Shown one piece after another: positions 1 through 8,191 of a stretch of 64,000 nt of DNA. Position 1 is the first letter of the stretch; each line of letters starts with the position of its first letter. The notes below the pieces were generated by a model that did no database searches, was not told where the DNA came from, and saw only the letters and a program-made list of their open reading frames with translations. The DNA comes from Rhodococcus sp. P-2 (GTDB taxonomy: Bacteria > Actinomycetota > Actinomycetes > Mycobacteriales > Mycobacteriaceae). The stretch lies in assembly GCF_016598535.1 (NCBI RefSeq), contig NZ_CP066779.1:1674001-1738000 (forward strand), written 5' to 3'. Made by a program: the position numbers and the translations under genes.

Positions 1-2
1 TC

Positions 3-1451
3 TACGAGGGAATCTCCGGGTCCCAACGCGCGACCATGGGACATTTCCCCGAAGGTCATGGCGTTCTGGGTGTTCTGATGAATCATCCGCAGACGTTGCG
101 TGTGGCGCACCTCGGCGATCATCCCGAGTCCGTCGGTTTCCCCGCGAATCATCCACCGATGGAGAGTTTTCTCGGAGCGCCGATCATGATGCGAGGAAAG
201 GTGTTCGGAAGCATCTACCTGACCGAGAAACGAGGAAAAGCCGAGTTCACGCAAGAGGACGAGGTCATTCTCGAAGCCCTCGCCATTGCAGCCGGCATAG
301 CTGTGGAAAACGCACGACTGTTCGAGCAGTCTCGAACTCGTGAAAGATGGCTCACCGCAACATCTGCCATCCGCTCGCGGTTGCTGGCCGGTGACTCACT
401 CGAGGACGGCCTGCAACTTCTCGCGAGCCGCGTTCGGGATCTGACCGGCGTCGACGACGTGATCGTGGTGATCTGCGAGAACGGTTACGCCCAGGTCCAC
501 GCCGCGGCCAGCGCCCGTACCACGTCACGCGGGGTCAGAATTCCAGCGAAGACCTATCCGTTCGACGTCGTCCGAAGCACCCGAAAGCTACAGGTACTCA
601 CCACTTTAGGCGCGCTCACGGAACTGGTGCCGTCGGCCGGGAGTGCGGTCGTGGCACCGATGTGCGTCGCCTCGGGTGTAGTCGGCGCGGTCATCGTGGC
701 GTCGAATTCCACCAACACACACTGGGATCACGACGAACTGACCCGGATCGAGTCGATGGCCGAACTCGGCTCCGTTGCAATCGAGTTCGACGAGAAGCAG
801 AAGGCGCAACGCCTGCTGTCGGTCCTCGCCGACCGCGATCGCATCGCACGAGACCTGCACGACAACGTCATCCAGAGACTGTTCGCGAGCGGAATGAGCT
901 TGCAGAGCACGCTTCCGGACGAGACCCTCCCCGAGTCGGCGCGCGCGATTGTCAAACGATCTCTCGAACAGCTCGACAAGACCGTCCGCGAGATCCGGAC
1001 AACGATCTTCGATCTGCAGACTCCCACTGCTGCCGGGACGTCGAGCCTGCGACGACGCCTCCTCGATGTCATCGGCGATGCCACCGCCCAGTCCTCCGTG
1101 ACCCCCAGCGTCCAATTCTCCGGCGCCATCGACACTCTGGTGAACCCCGGGATCCACCAGCACGCCGAGGCTGTACTGCGAGAGGGACTGAGCAACGTCC
1201 TTCGGCACGCACACGCACACCACATCACCATCGCAGTGACCGCGGATGTCGAATTCGCCATCACGATCGAGGACGACGGCGTCGGACTCCCCTCCGACTT
1301 CCACAAGAGTGGACTTCACAATCTCGAGCGCCGTGCCGAACATTGCGGCGGTACGTGCACGATCGTCAACCACGATCCGAGCGGTGCACGTCTGCTCTGG
1401 CGAGTACCGCTCGGCCGCACCAACTCGAATCGACCGAAGTCCAGTCGGTAG
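3..1451 (+). CDS. DosS/DevS-like heme GAF sensor histidine kinase (5' truncated)
   Basis: Sensor kinase of the DosS/DosT type. The frame is open to the window edge, so the start lies outside; the first Met is at 36 but the preceding codons continue the GAF domain. Visible order is the end of a first GAF domain, a second GAF domain (about nt 340-780), HisKA_3 dimerisation domain with phospho-His in RDLHD (codon 858-860), and HATPase with the DDGVGL G-box. By recalled alignment to M. tuberculosis DosS, the proximal heme His (HHPPM motif, here NHPPM, codon 150-152) and the distal Tyr (IYLTEK, codon 216-218) are conserved, so heme sensing of redox or O2/NO is likely. Unlike the usual regulator-kinase operon, the regulator gene converges on this one with stop codons 2 nt apart. 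Confidence 0.9.
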   Translation, partial: YEGISGSQRATMGHFPEGHGVLGVLMNHPQTLRVAHLGDHPESVGFPANHPPMESFLGAPIMMRGKVFGSIYLTEKRGKAEFTQEDEVILEALAIAAGIAVENARLFEQSRTRERWLTATSAIRSRLLAGDSLEDGLQLLASRVRDLTGVDDVIVVICENGYAQVHAAASARTTSRGVRIPAKTYPFDVVRSTRKLQVLTTLGALTELVPSAGSAVVAPMCVASGVVGAVIVASNSTNTHWDHDELTRIESMAELGSVAIEFDEKQKAQRLLSVLADRDRIARDLHDNVIQRLFASGMSLQSTLPDETLPESARAIVKRSLEQLDKTVREIRTTIFDLQTPTAAGTSSLRRRLLDVIGDATAQSSVTPSVQFSGAIDTLVNPGIHQHAEAVLREGLSNVLRHAHAHHITIAVTADVEFAITIEDDGVGLPSDFHKSGLHNLERRAEHCGGTCTIVNHDPSGARLLWRVPLGRTNSNRPKSSR

Positions 1452-1463
1452 ACCTACCGACTG
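1442..1463. terminator. Palindrome holding both stop codons of the convergent kinase and regulator
   Basis: A perfect 10-bp inverted repeat (CAGTCGGTAG and its complement) separated by only AC. Each arm ends in the TAG stop of one of the two convergent genes. It may act as a compact bidirectional terminator; there is no U-tract. Confidence 0.55.
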
Positions 1464-2092
1464 CCGCTGCGGATTTCGGTGGCCAGCACCGCAGCCTGAG
1501 TACGACGCTGCATGCCCAGCTTCGAGAGCAGACGCGTCACGTAGTTCTTGACTGTCTTCTCCGCGAGGAACAATCGCGCGCCGATCTCCCGGTTGGTGAG
1601 TCCCTCTCCGATGAGGTCGAAGACTGCTCGCTCCTGATCGGAAAGTTCGGCCAGCGGATCAGCTGTACGGTCGCTACGGATCCGCTGCATCAGCGCCTCG
1701 GTTGCCCGACTGTCGAGCAGTGAACCGCCGCGCCCGACTGTGCGGACAGCAGCAACCAGATCGGTTCCAAGGATCTGTTTGAGGACGAATCCCGAAGCGC
1801 CCGCCATGATCGCGTCGAGTAGTGCCTCGTCGTCCGCGTACGAGGTGAGCATCAGGCAGCGCAGGTTGGGCAGCATCGAGCGGAGTTCGCGGCACAGCTC
1901 GACGCCGTTGCCGTCAGGCAGCCGCACGTCCAGAACAGCGACGTCGGCGTTGCTCTGCGGTACCGCCGCCAGCGCTTCCCCCACCGACGCAGCCTCGCCC
2001 ACCACCACGAAATCCTCGACCCCGCCGAGCAGATCGAACAATCCGCGTCTGACGATCTCGTGATCGTCGACCAGGAATATCCGCGTTGTCAT
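1454..2092 (-). CDS. NarL/DosR-type response regulator
   Basis: A 212-residue response regulator with an N-terminal receiver domain (acidic pocket D9/D10, phospho-acceptor D55 in [10 protein letters not shown]83, K105 in FVLKQ) and a C-terminal LuxR-type HTH (about 150-205, [20 protein letters not shown]). It resembles DevR/DosR in length and layout. The start is supported by a GGAGGGG ribosome site 5 nt upstream. The probable partner is the converging heme-GAF kinase. A near-consensus DosR box 3.5 kb away, upstream of a universal stress gene, is a likely target. Exact orthology to DosR rather than another NarL regulator is an inference. Confidence 0.9.
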   Translation of the reverse strand: MTTRIFLVDDHEIVRRGLFDLLGGVEDFVVVGEAASVGEALAAVPQSNADVAVLDVRLPDGNGVELCRELRSMLPNLRCLMLTSYADDEALLDAIMAGASGFVLKQILGTDLVAAVRTVGRGGSLLDSRATEALMQRIRSDRTADPLAELSDQERAVFDLIGEGLTNREIGARLFLAEKTVKNYVTRLLSKLGMQRRTQAAVLATEIRSGSR

Positions 2093-2168
2093 CGAACCCC
2101 TCCAAAAGACATCTCACGTCGAACGGTACCGGAGATGGTGGACTCAGAACTCATGGAATACATTCTCT

Positions 2169-3062
2169 TCACTTGTTGACGTGACGGACTATGAGAACCG
2201 GGCAATCCGCAGTGTGCAGGAGCGCCCGACTGGTCGATCCGAGGAGCATTCCCGCGAATCCGCCGCGCCCGCGACTGCCGACGACTATCAACTGCGCCGT
2301 CTCCGCGTACTCGCTCAGAACTCGGACCGGACGGTCACGCGCGACGACTCTCTCGACGACGACGTCCGGGTAACGCTCGGTGAATCCGGCCAATTGCTCG
2401 GCGAGGACAACTTCCTCACCCGTCTGGATGCTGCTCCACAGCGGGTCGTCGGGGGTGGCGCCCAGCGAGGGCTGCACACTCACGTCGCTCCACACGTTGA
2501 CGGCAATCAAGGTGGCGCCCCTCGCGGATGCCTGCTCGAAAGCGTGCTCGATTGCCTCGATGCTGCTTTCGGATCCATCGACACCGACCACGACGGGGCC
2601 TTCGGTCGGCGGTCGACCGTCGAGCGTCCGTCCTCGGACAACTGCCACCGGAGATTCGCCGTGCGAGACGACCGAGACCGTCGCGGAACCGACGACCAAT
2701 CCGGTGAATTCGCCGTGTCCACGGGGTCCGAGCGCAATGATGTACGCGCTCTTGGACAATTCGATCAGCCGATCGGAGACACTGCCGTCGAGAAGTTCGG
2801 TGACGATCTCGAGGTCGTCGTCGATGCTTTGCCGCGCAAGGATCTGCGCACTGTCCAGACGAGCGGTGGCAGTGCGACGCAGTTCGTCCTTGAAACTCTC
2901 GGCGAGGTACGGCTCGGAGTAGTAGAAGGCAGGGATGTGCACCACCGTCGCGATGTGGAGCGGTCGACCGAGCGCCACTGCCGTCCTCGCCGCCCAGACG
3001 ACAGCCGACGACGCCGATTCCGAACCGTCTACCGCTACGACGACGGGTTTGGTTGCACTCAT
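2169..3062 (-). CDS. Tandem-domain universal stress protein
   Basis: A 297-residue protein with two USP domains (about 4-145 and 155-295). The second has the ATP-binding pattern GVDGSESS...VVGSRGRGGFAGMLLGSTSRALLHTADCPVLIV. The start is placed at 3062 because a GTGGAGGG ribosome site sits 6 nt upstream; a longer in-frame form to 3251 has no such site. In mycobacteria many tandem USPs are in the DosR regulon. Here a DosR half-site lies 76-95 nt upstream of the start, and a DosR-like regulator gene is just downstream. The role is stress or dormancy signalling through nucleotide binding. Confidence 0.9.
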   Translation of the reverse strand: MSATKPVVVAVDGSESASSAVVWAARTAVALGRPLHIATVVHIPAFYYSEPYLAESFKDELRRTATARLDSAQILARQSIDDDLEIVTELLDGSVSDRLIELSKSAYIIALGPRGHGEFTGLVVGSATVSVVSHGESPVAVVRGRTLDGRPPTEGPVVVGVDGSESSIEAIEHAFEQASARGATLIAVNVWSDVSVQPSLGATPDDPLWSSIQTGEEVVLAEQLAGFTERYPDVVVERVVARDRPVRVLSEYAETAQLIVVGSRGRGGFAGMLLGSTSRALLHTADCPVLIVRHVNK

Positions 3063-3137
3063 GTTCGTCCCTCCACAATCGACCACAGAATCTCTTCGCC
3101 CCCACACTATTGCCCAATGACGGCAAAAAGGATTCAT

Positions 3138-3157
3138 CAGCCGACGCGAGTCCCGAA
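3138..3157 (-). promoter_or_regulatory. Degenerate DosR box upstream of the first USP gene
   Basis: Read on the minus strand, one half is a perfect DosR half-site (TTCGGGACT) and the other keeps only scattered matches including GTC. It sits 76-95 nt upstream of the USP start, a spacing similar to the strong box upstream of the second USP. A weak, candidate-only call. Confidence 0.4.
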
Positions 3158-3372
3158 TCGGACATTCGGTGTTCGAGTGGACTGCGGCAACGGCCCCGCC
3201 AACATCCCTTTCGGGCGTCAACGAGGCCACCGGTGCCGGATTCGCACGCAAACCCTGGCTACTCGATCCACGTTAGGCGAAGAACCCGACCGGTCAGAAG
3301 TGAAAAAAGTCCTGTCAACAAGCGCCTAAATTCGGGTTTCGTGCGCAGGAGATCCCGAATCACCCGCTGTGC

Positions 3373-3404
3373 GCCTTTATTAACCGCCGGCGGTTAATAA
3401 AGGC
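3373..3404. terminator. 32-nt perfect palindrome
   Basis: Two 16-nt arms (GCCTTTATTAACCGCC and its exact complement) with no spacer. It lies 12 nt after the stop of the F420-type oxidoreductase gene. The symmetrical TTTATTAA tracts give a U-rich 3' side, so it is probably a terminator. Confidence 0.65.
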
Positions 3405-3415
3405 CCACGGCAGGG

Positions 3416-4456
3416 TCAGTCACAAATCTTGCGGAACTTCTCGATCAGCTGCACTCGGCCGTTACGGTCGGCTGCCAACGGCGTGACGTTGAGCGTCGTG
3501 ACACCGGCTTCGGCGAAGGCCGCGACGCGTTCCTTGACGTAGCTCTCGGGACCGATCAACGACACGGCGCGAACAAGATCGTCAGGGACGGCTGCTGCGG
3601 CCTCGTCCTTCTTGCCCGCGAGGTACAGGTCCTGAATCTTCTCGGCAGCTTCTTCGTAGCCGTAGCGCACCGCGAGATCGTTGTAGAAGTTCTTGCCCTT
3701 GGCGCCCATACCGCCGATGTACAGCGCGAGGCTCGGGCGTACCCAGTCGAGCATGTGGTCGACGTCGTCTCCGATGGCGAGGGCCGGCGACGCGTACACC
3801 TGAAGCTCGCCGAGGCTCGGATCACGCTTGGCCTTGCCCTTGGCGATCGGCTCGCCCCACACGCTGGCCGCCTTCTCCGGATGGAAGAAGATGGGCTCCC
3901 AGCCTTCGGCGATCTCTGCCGTCAGCTCGACGTTCTTGGGTCCGAGCGAAGCGATCAGGATCGGGATGCGCTCACGCACAGGATGATTGATCAGCTTGAG
4001 CGGTTTGCCCAGCCCGGTGCCCTTCTCGGCGGGGAGCGGAACCTGGTAGTACTTGCCCTGATATTCGACCTTCTCGCGGCGCCACACCTTGCGACAGATT
4101 TCGACGACCTCACGGGTGCGTCCCAGCGGGGCGTCGTACTTGACGCCGTGGAATCCCTCGATCACCTGTGGTCCGGAAGCACCCAGGCCCATCACGAAGC
4201 GACCGTTGGAGACGAAGTCCAGGCCCGCTGCCGTCATCGCGGTCAACGAAGGGGTACGGGTGTAGATCTGGAAGATTCCCGAAGCGAGTTCGATGGTCGA
4301 CGTCTTGGCCGCCAGGTAGCCGAGCTGGCTGACGGCGTCGAAGGAATACGCCTCCGGGACGAAGGCGATGTCGAGGCCCGCCTTCTCCAGGTCACCGACC
4401 TCTTCGACGGTTTCGGCGAACCCGCCGCTGTAGTTCAAACCCATACCGATACGCAC
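3416..4456 (-). CDS. LLM-class F420-dependent oxidoreductase
   Basis: A 346-residue luciferase-like TIM-barrel oxidoreductase. The N-terminus RIGMGLNYSGGF and internal FVMGLGASGPQVIEGFHGVKYD...PLGRTREVVEICRKVWR are typical of the actinobacterial F420-using LLM family (relatives of methylene-tetrahydromethanopterin reductase). The GTG at 4456 is preferred because homologues begin at VRIGMG; an ATG at 4528 would add 24 residues. The substrate cannot be told from sequence. It sits between two universal stress genes beside a DosR-like system, which suggests a hypoxia or redox-stress role. FMN instead of F420 as cofactor is possible. Confidence 0.85.
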   Translation of the reverse strand: MRIGMGLNYSGGFAETVEEVGDLEKAGLDIAFVPEAYSFDAVSQLGYLAAKTSTIELASGIFQIYTRTPSLTAMTAAGLDFVSNGRFVMGLGASGPQVIEGFHGVKYDAPLGRTREVVEICRKVWRREKVEYQGKYYQVPLPAEKGTGLGKPLKLINHPVRERIPILIASLGPKNVELTAEIAEGWEPIFFHPEKAASVWGEPIAKGKAKRDPSLGELQVYASPALAIGDDVDHMLDWVRPSLALYIGGMGAKGKNFYNDLAVRYGYEEAAEKIQDLYLAGKKDEAAAAVPDDLVRAVSLIGPESYVKERVAAFAEAGVTTLNVTPLAADRNGRVQLIEKFRKICD

Positions 4457-4573
4457 GTTGTAACCCCAATCCTGACGATTGCTGCCGTGTGCGACGCGCA
4501 CACGAGCAGTGGTACTCCCATCGAACACTTACTCACATCGAACACTACGGAACCTGAGTCCGCATTCATGTGA

Positions 4574-4613
4574 CTACCCCGTTCAAATTCGATGACCGAA
4601 ATGAACGGGGTAG
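4574..4613 (-). terminator. Hairpin terminator of the second USP gene
   Basis: Perfect 12-bp arms (CTACCCCGTTCA / TGAACGGGGTAG) around a 16-nt loop that can itself pair TTCG with CGAA. It lies 20 nt after the USP stop codon and before the oxidoreductase start. Confidence 0.65.
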
Positions 4614-4632
4614 CGGGAGAACCTGGAGAAAG

Positions 4633-5526
4633 TCAGGATTCTTCGGGGCGAACCACCATGACGGGGCACTTGGCGGAAGCGATCAGAGTGTTGCTGGTCG
4701 AGCCGAGCAACATGCCGCGGAATCCGCCACGGCCACGGCTGCCGACCACGACGAGCTGCGCTTTTGCCGACCAGTCCAACAGCCGTCCGCGCGGGTTGTC
4801 GAGATAGACCTCGCGCCGGACCTTGACGTCCGGGTACTGCTCGGACCAGCCTGCCAAGCTCTCACTCAGTACGGCGTGTTCTTCCTCTTCGAGGGACTGC
4901 GGTGCCAGTGCTGCTGCCCTCGGGTCTTCGAATGCCGCGCTGCCGAGGTCACTCCACACGTGTAGAGCCACCAACTCGACTCCGCGGAACGACGCTTCCT
5001 CGAAGGCCGCACCCACGGCCTGGGCGCTCAATGCGCTGCCGTCGACACCGACCACGACCGGTCCCTCCGAGGGCACTGCACCGTCACGGTCCCGTACGAC
5101 GATGACCGGACACTTGCCGTGACTGGCCACCCCGACCGCGGTGTTGCCGAGGACGGCCGTCGCGGCTTTGCCCGAAGCGGACGCTCCGACAACTACCCGC
5201 CTGGCTTGTGCAGAACTCTCGATCAGCCACTGAGTTGCGCTGCCGATGGCGATTTCGGTGTGAACTTCGAGTTTCGGGTCGATCTCACGGGCGAACTGTT
5301 CCGCCTCCGCCAAGATCGCTTTTCCTGCCTCCTCGACCCATTCGTACACCCCACCCGCGTCGACGTACGGTCCACCGAAACCGTACGGCGCGAAGTCGAG
5401 AGCGTGGATGATGTCGAGTCGCAATTCGCGCTGGGCGGCGATTTTCGCGGCCTCGCGGAGCGCAGTGGACGCCGTGTCCGAACCTTCGACTCCGACAACA
5501 ACACTGTTATGTTCGCGTGAACTCAT
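4633..5526 (-). CDS. Tandem-domain universal stress protein, probable DosR target
   Basis: A 297-residue paralogue of the USP encoded at 2169-3062. Its two USP domains start at VVVGVEGSDTAS and VVVGVDGSALS; the second ends with VVGSRGRGGFRGMLLGSTSNTLIASAKCPVMVVR, the ATP-binding signature. The start at 5526 is chosen for the AGGAAGG site upstream; a form to 5613 would run towards the promoter. A near-consensus DosR box (5615-5634) lies 89 nt upstream of the start codon. It is monocistronic, ended by the hairpin at 4574-4613. Confidence 0.92.
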   Translation of the reverse strand: MSSREHNSVVVGVEGSDTASTALREAAKIAAQRELRLDIIHALDFAPYGFGGPYVDAGGVYEWVEEAGKAILAEAEQFAREIDPKLEVHTEIAIGSATQWLIESSAQARRVVVGASASGKAATAVLGNTAVGVASHGKCPVIVVRDRDGAVPSEGPVVVGVDGSALSAQAVGAAFEEASFRGVELVALHVWSDLGSAAFEDPRAAALAPQSLEEEEHAVLSESLAGWSEQYPDVKVRREVYLDNPRGRLLDWSAKAQLVVVGSRGRGGFRGMLLGSTSNTLIASAKCPVMVVRPEES

Positions 5527-5614
5527 GTGCCCACCTTCCTGAAGAAGTAACCGAGCCACTTTCACTCTAACCATCCCACTTGTCCGGCTTTTTTGGGGTC
5601 GCCCCCTCCTCATT

Positions 5615-5634
5615 TCCGGGACTTAAGTCCCCGA
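5615..5634 (-). promoter_or_regulatory. DosR/DevR box upstream of the USP gene
   Basis: The 14-nt core GGGACTTAAGTCCC (5618-5631) is a perfect palindrome that matches the core of the published DosR consensus (GGGACTWWAGTCCC). Flanks are TCC and CGA instead of TTS and SAA, giving 18 of 20 positions. It lies 89 nt upstream of the USP start on the minus strand and 33 nt past the stop of the GCS2 gene. Confidence 0.85.
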
Positions 5635-5667
5635 AACTGTTGACGGATAGGAGAATTAGCAGAGCAC

Positions 5668-7173
5668 TCAGGACCAGGTGTGAACAGGATCTCCTGTTCG
5701 CATGTTCTCCACGTAACCCCGGAGCATTCCGGTGAGCGCCGTCGAGCGGTCCGCACCCGAGGCCTCCTCCCGCGCCACGTGCTCTCGTTGCCAGGCGGCA
5801 CCCGTCTGCCGATTCATGCACCGCCCCTCGATGACACCGAGGTAACGATCGCGGGCAGCGGCGGACAATCCGAAGTCCGCCAAACCCTCGTCTGCCAACG
5901 GCAACAGCCTTCGCAGGACCAACTCGTCGGCGCCGACCCACCCGATCTCCGGCCAGTACAGGGTGGCGTCGAGTCCGTACTTGGCACCGATGTGCAGGTT
6001 CTCTTCCGCCGCGTGGAAAGACATGTGAGACCACAGCGGCCGATCCGCGTTCACCAGTGCGCGAACGGTTCCGTAGTAGAAGGCCGCATTGGCCATGATG
6101 TCGACGACGGTCGGTCCCGCCGGCAGCACCCGATTCTCGATACGCAAGTGCGGCTTGCCATCCGAGCAGTCGTACACCGGCCGATTCCAGCGATAGACCG
6201 TGCCGTTGTGCATCTGGAGCTCGCTCAACTCCGGAACCCCACCCGCAGCGAGCACCTCCAGCGGATCGGTGTCCGACACATCGGGGAGCAGGGCCGGAAA
6301 GTACCGTGAGTTCTCTTCGAACAAGTCGAGTACCGAGTGGATCCATCGCTCACCGAACCACACTCGCGGGCGCACACCTTGGTTCTTGAGCTCGAAAGTT
6401 CTGGTGTCCGTGGCCTGTTCGAAGATCGGGATGCGCGATTCGTGCCAGAGTGCCTTACCTGCCAGGAAAGGAGAATTGGCCGCCAACGCCACCTGCACGC
6501 CGGCCAGACACTGCGCGGCGTTCCAGTGCGCGGCAAATTCTTCCGGCGCGACGCGCAGGTGCAACTGCATGGACGTACATGCCGCCTCCGGCACCACCGA
6601 ATTGGTGTCGGCCCGAAGAATTTCCACGTCGCCACCAGGCAGCGCGACGCCTTCGACGTCGAGTTCGATGTCTTCTCCTCGCGCGGCAAAGATCTGCTCG
6701 TTGAGCAATTCGTAACGCGGGTTGGCGGTGATCCACTCTCGATCGAGATGCTCGAGCTGCAGTGTCGGCAACATCCCGATCATCACCATCTCGGCGTCGT
6801 GAGCGTGGATTCGCGCGTCTGCGACATCGAGGGACGCCCGCAGTTTCTTCTCCAATTCGAATGTCGCGTCGCCGGTGAGTGGACCGGGCTCGACGTTCAT
6901 CTCGACGTTGAACTGTCCGAGCTCGGTTTGGAAAACCGCAGCGTCGTCAATGGATTCGAGTACTTCACGATTCGACATCGCAGGAGCCATGTCCCCGTTC
7001 ACCAGGTTGAACTCGATCTCCATGCCCAGCAGTGGGGCAGGCTTGTCGACGGCGTCCCGGAAGTCGCCGCCGTCAAGCATCTGCTTCATGGCGTCGACGC
7101 ACGCGCGCACCTTCTGACGAAAGAGCCTGCGGTCTGCTCTGGTGAATTCTCTCGCCGTGACCTCTGCACCCAT
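5668..7173 (-). CDS. Glutamate-cysteine ligase family 2 (GCS2) protein
   Basis: A 501-residue ATP-grasp-like carboxylate-amine ligase of the GCS2 family (GshA/EgtA/YbdK relatives). The Mg/glutamate-site motif GMEIEFNLVNGD is near residue 50; TELGQFNVEMNVEPGPL, CTSMQLHLRV and RIENRVLPAGPT are further family blocks. It is longer than YbdK (about 370) and close to actinobacterial glutamate-cysteine ligases. The start has a GAAGGGGGAA site. It might make gamma-glutamyl-cysteine for ergothioneine or another gamma-glutamyl amide; the substrate is not decided by sequence. No egtBCDE genes are nearby. Confidence 0.8.
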   Translation of the reverse strand: MGAEVTAREFTRADRRLFRQKVRACVDAMKQMLDGGDFRDAVDKPAPLLGMEIEFNLVNGDMAPAMSNREVLESIDDAAVFQTELGQFNVEMNVEPGPLTGDATFELEKKLRASLDVADARIHAHDAEMVMIGMLPTLQLEHLDREWITANPRYELLNEQIFAARGEDIELDVEGVALPGGDVEILRADTNSVVPEAACTSMQLHLRVAPEEFAAHWNAAQCLAGVQVALAANSPFLAGKALWHESRIPIFEQATDTRTFELKNQGVRPRVWFGERWIHSVLDLFEENSRYFPALLPDVSDTDPLEVLAAGGVPELSELQMHNGTVYRWNRPVYDCSDGKPHLRIENRVLPAGPTVVDIMANAAFYYGTVRALVNADRPLWSHMSFHAAEENLHIGAKYGLDATLYWPEIGWVGADELVLRRLLPLADEGLADFGLSAAARDRYLGVIEGRCMNRQTGAAWQREHVAREEASGADRSTALTGMLRGYVENMRTGDPVHTWS

Positions 7174-7237
7174 CGCACGTTCCCCCTTCGACGATCAACG
7201 TCACTGAAGGCTATCCGGCCGCAGTCACCGACAAACG

Positions 7238-7285
7238 AGAACTGCGGTGGCTCCAGGAAGAATTTCCCGGCGCCACCGCAGTTCT
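7238..7285 (-). terminator. Hairpin after the M23 peptidase gene
   Basis: Perfect 14-bp arms (AGAACTGCGGTGGC / GCCACCGCAGTTCT) with a 20-nt loop, 13 nt downstream of the peptidase stop. Confidence 0.6.
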
Positions 7286-7298
7286 ACAAGACGTTTTC

Positions 7299-8069
7299 TT
7301 AAGAGTTGTCCACCCAGGTGACAGCGACGCCACGAGCCTGCAGCCATGCTGCCGGATCGACCTTTGCGCCGTTCTCGGCGACCTCGAAGTGCAGGTGCGG
7401 GCCGGTGGACTGGCCACGGTTACCGACGGTGGCGATCTGCTGGCCGGCGTTGACGCGCTGGCCGACGTTGACCTGGTAGTCGTTGACGTGGCCGTACGTG
7501 GTGACCGTACCGTCGTCGTGCTGGACGCGAACCCAGAGGCCGAAACCTGACGCCGGGCCGGCGTCGATGACCTGGCCGTCGGCTGCAGCGAGGATCGGGG
7601 TGCCGATCGGGGCCGCGATGTCGAGACCGCCGTGGTGTGCTCCCCAACGAGACCCGAACGTGGAGGTCAGCGTTCCGGACACCGGCTGCACGGTGCGAGC
7701 GGTCGTGCCGGGGTTGATCCCCGCGAGGAACTGCTGTGCCTGCGTGTTGAGGTCGGCAGCAAAATCGGGAAGCTCGGGAATGTCGAGAGCGGGAAGCGCC
7801 GCAAGCTCAGCCGGAACGACAACGCCCTCGGGAAGCAGGCCCTGCGGGATCTCGAAGCCGGCGATGGTCTGCGTTGCCGGCGCCGCAGCAGCGGTTCCTG
7901 CACCCATCTGGCCTGCACCGACGAGAAGCACACCCGTAGCCGCAGCTACGACACCAGCCTTGACACCGGCACCAGGGCCAGCCGACGGGGTGCGGTGGCG
8001 GCCGCTTGCTGCCTCGGGATCGATCTCGAAGACAACATCGTCATTGCCCGTGCGGTGGTGGTTTCCCAC
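7299..8069 (-). CDS. Secreted M23-family (LytM) peptidoglycan endopeptidase
   Basis: A 256-residue secreted protein. After a charged N-terminus, residues about 35-62 form a hydrophobic Ala-rich signal segment ending AAAAPA. The C-terminal M23 domain (about 140-250) has the Zn-binding pattern HHGGLDIAAPIGTPILAAADG and the HLHFEV motif, so the peptidase is probably active. The start is GTG with a GGAG site 8-9 nt upstream. It likely trims peptidoglycan cross-links in the cell envelope. The middle part (70-135) has no recognisable domain. Confidence 0.9.
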   Translation of the reverse strand: MGNHHRTGNDDVVFEIDPEAASGRHRTPSAGPGAGVKAGVVAAATGVLLVGAGQMGAGTAAAAPATQTIAGFEIPQGLLPEGVVVPAELAALPALDIPELPDFAADLNTQAQQFLAGINPGTTARTVQPVSGTLTSTFGSRWGAHHGGLDIAAPIGTPILAAADGQVIDAGPASGFGLWVRVQHDDGTVTTYGHVNDYQVNVGQRVNAGQQIATVGNRGQSTGPHLHFEVAENGAKVDPAAWLQARGVAVTWVDNS

Positions 8070-8191
8070 AGTGTGTACTCCGTCAGTCGTCGGCGTGCAG
8101 CGTCCTTCAGATGAAGCCCGCTCCTCTGTCTGCCGAAGAATGTAACAGTTTGATCAAGGCGGCCGCCACCGTTACCCGATCTTGACCAAAA

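Larger units (their letters stand above)
3063..3415. other. 353-nt intergenic region
   Basis: No convincing gene. It holds the upstream region of the USP gene with a degenerate DosR half-box (3138-3157), and, next to the oxidoreductase stop, a 32-nt perfect palindrome (3373-3404). Confidence 0.6.

Noticed and set aside
662..1723. 353-codon open frame overlapping the kinase and regulator
   Set aside because: An Arg/His-rich product typical of an out-of-phase reading of GC-rich DNA; the kinase and regulator have clear domains.
5585..5610. GGGG-N3-CCCC hairpin with a T6 run as terminator of the GCS2 gene
   Set aside because: The stem is only 4 bp and the T-run is on the wrong side for leftward transcription.
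8070..8191. Riboswitch upstream of the M23 peptidase gene (as for mycobacterial rpf/ydaO elements)
   Set aside because: The space is only about 120 nt and no conserved motif or long paired structure could be recognised.
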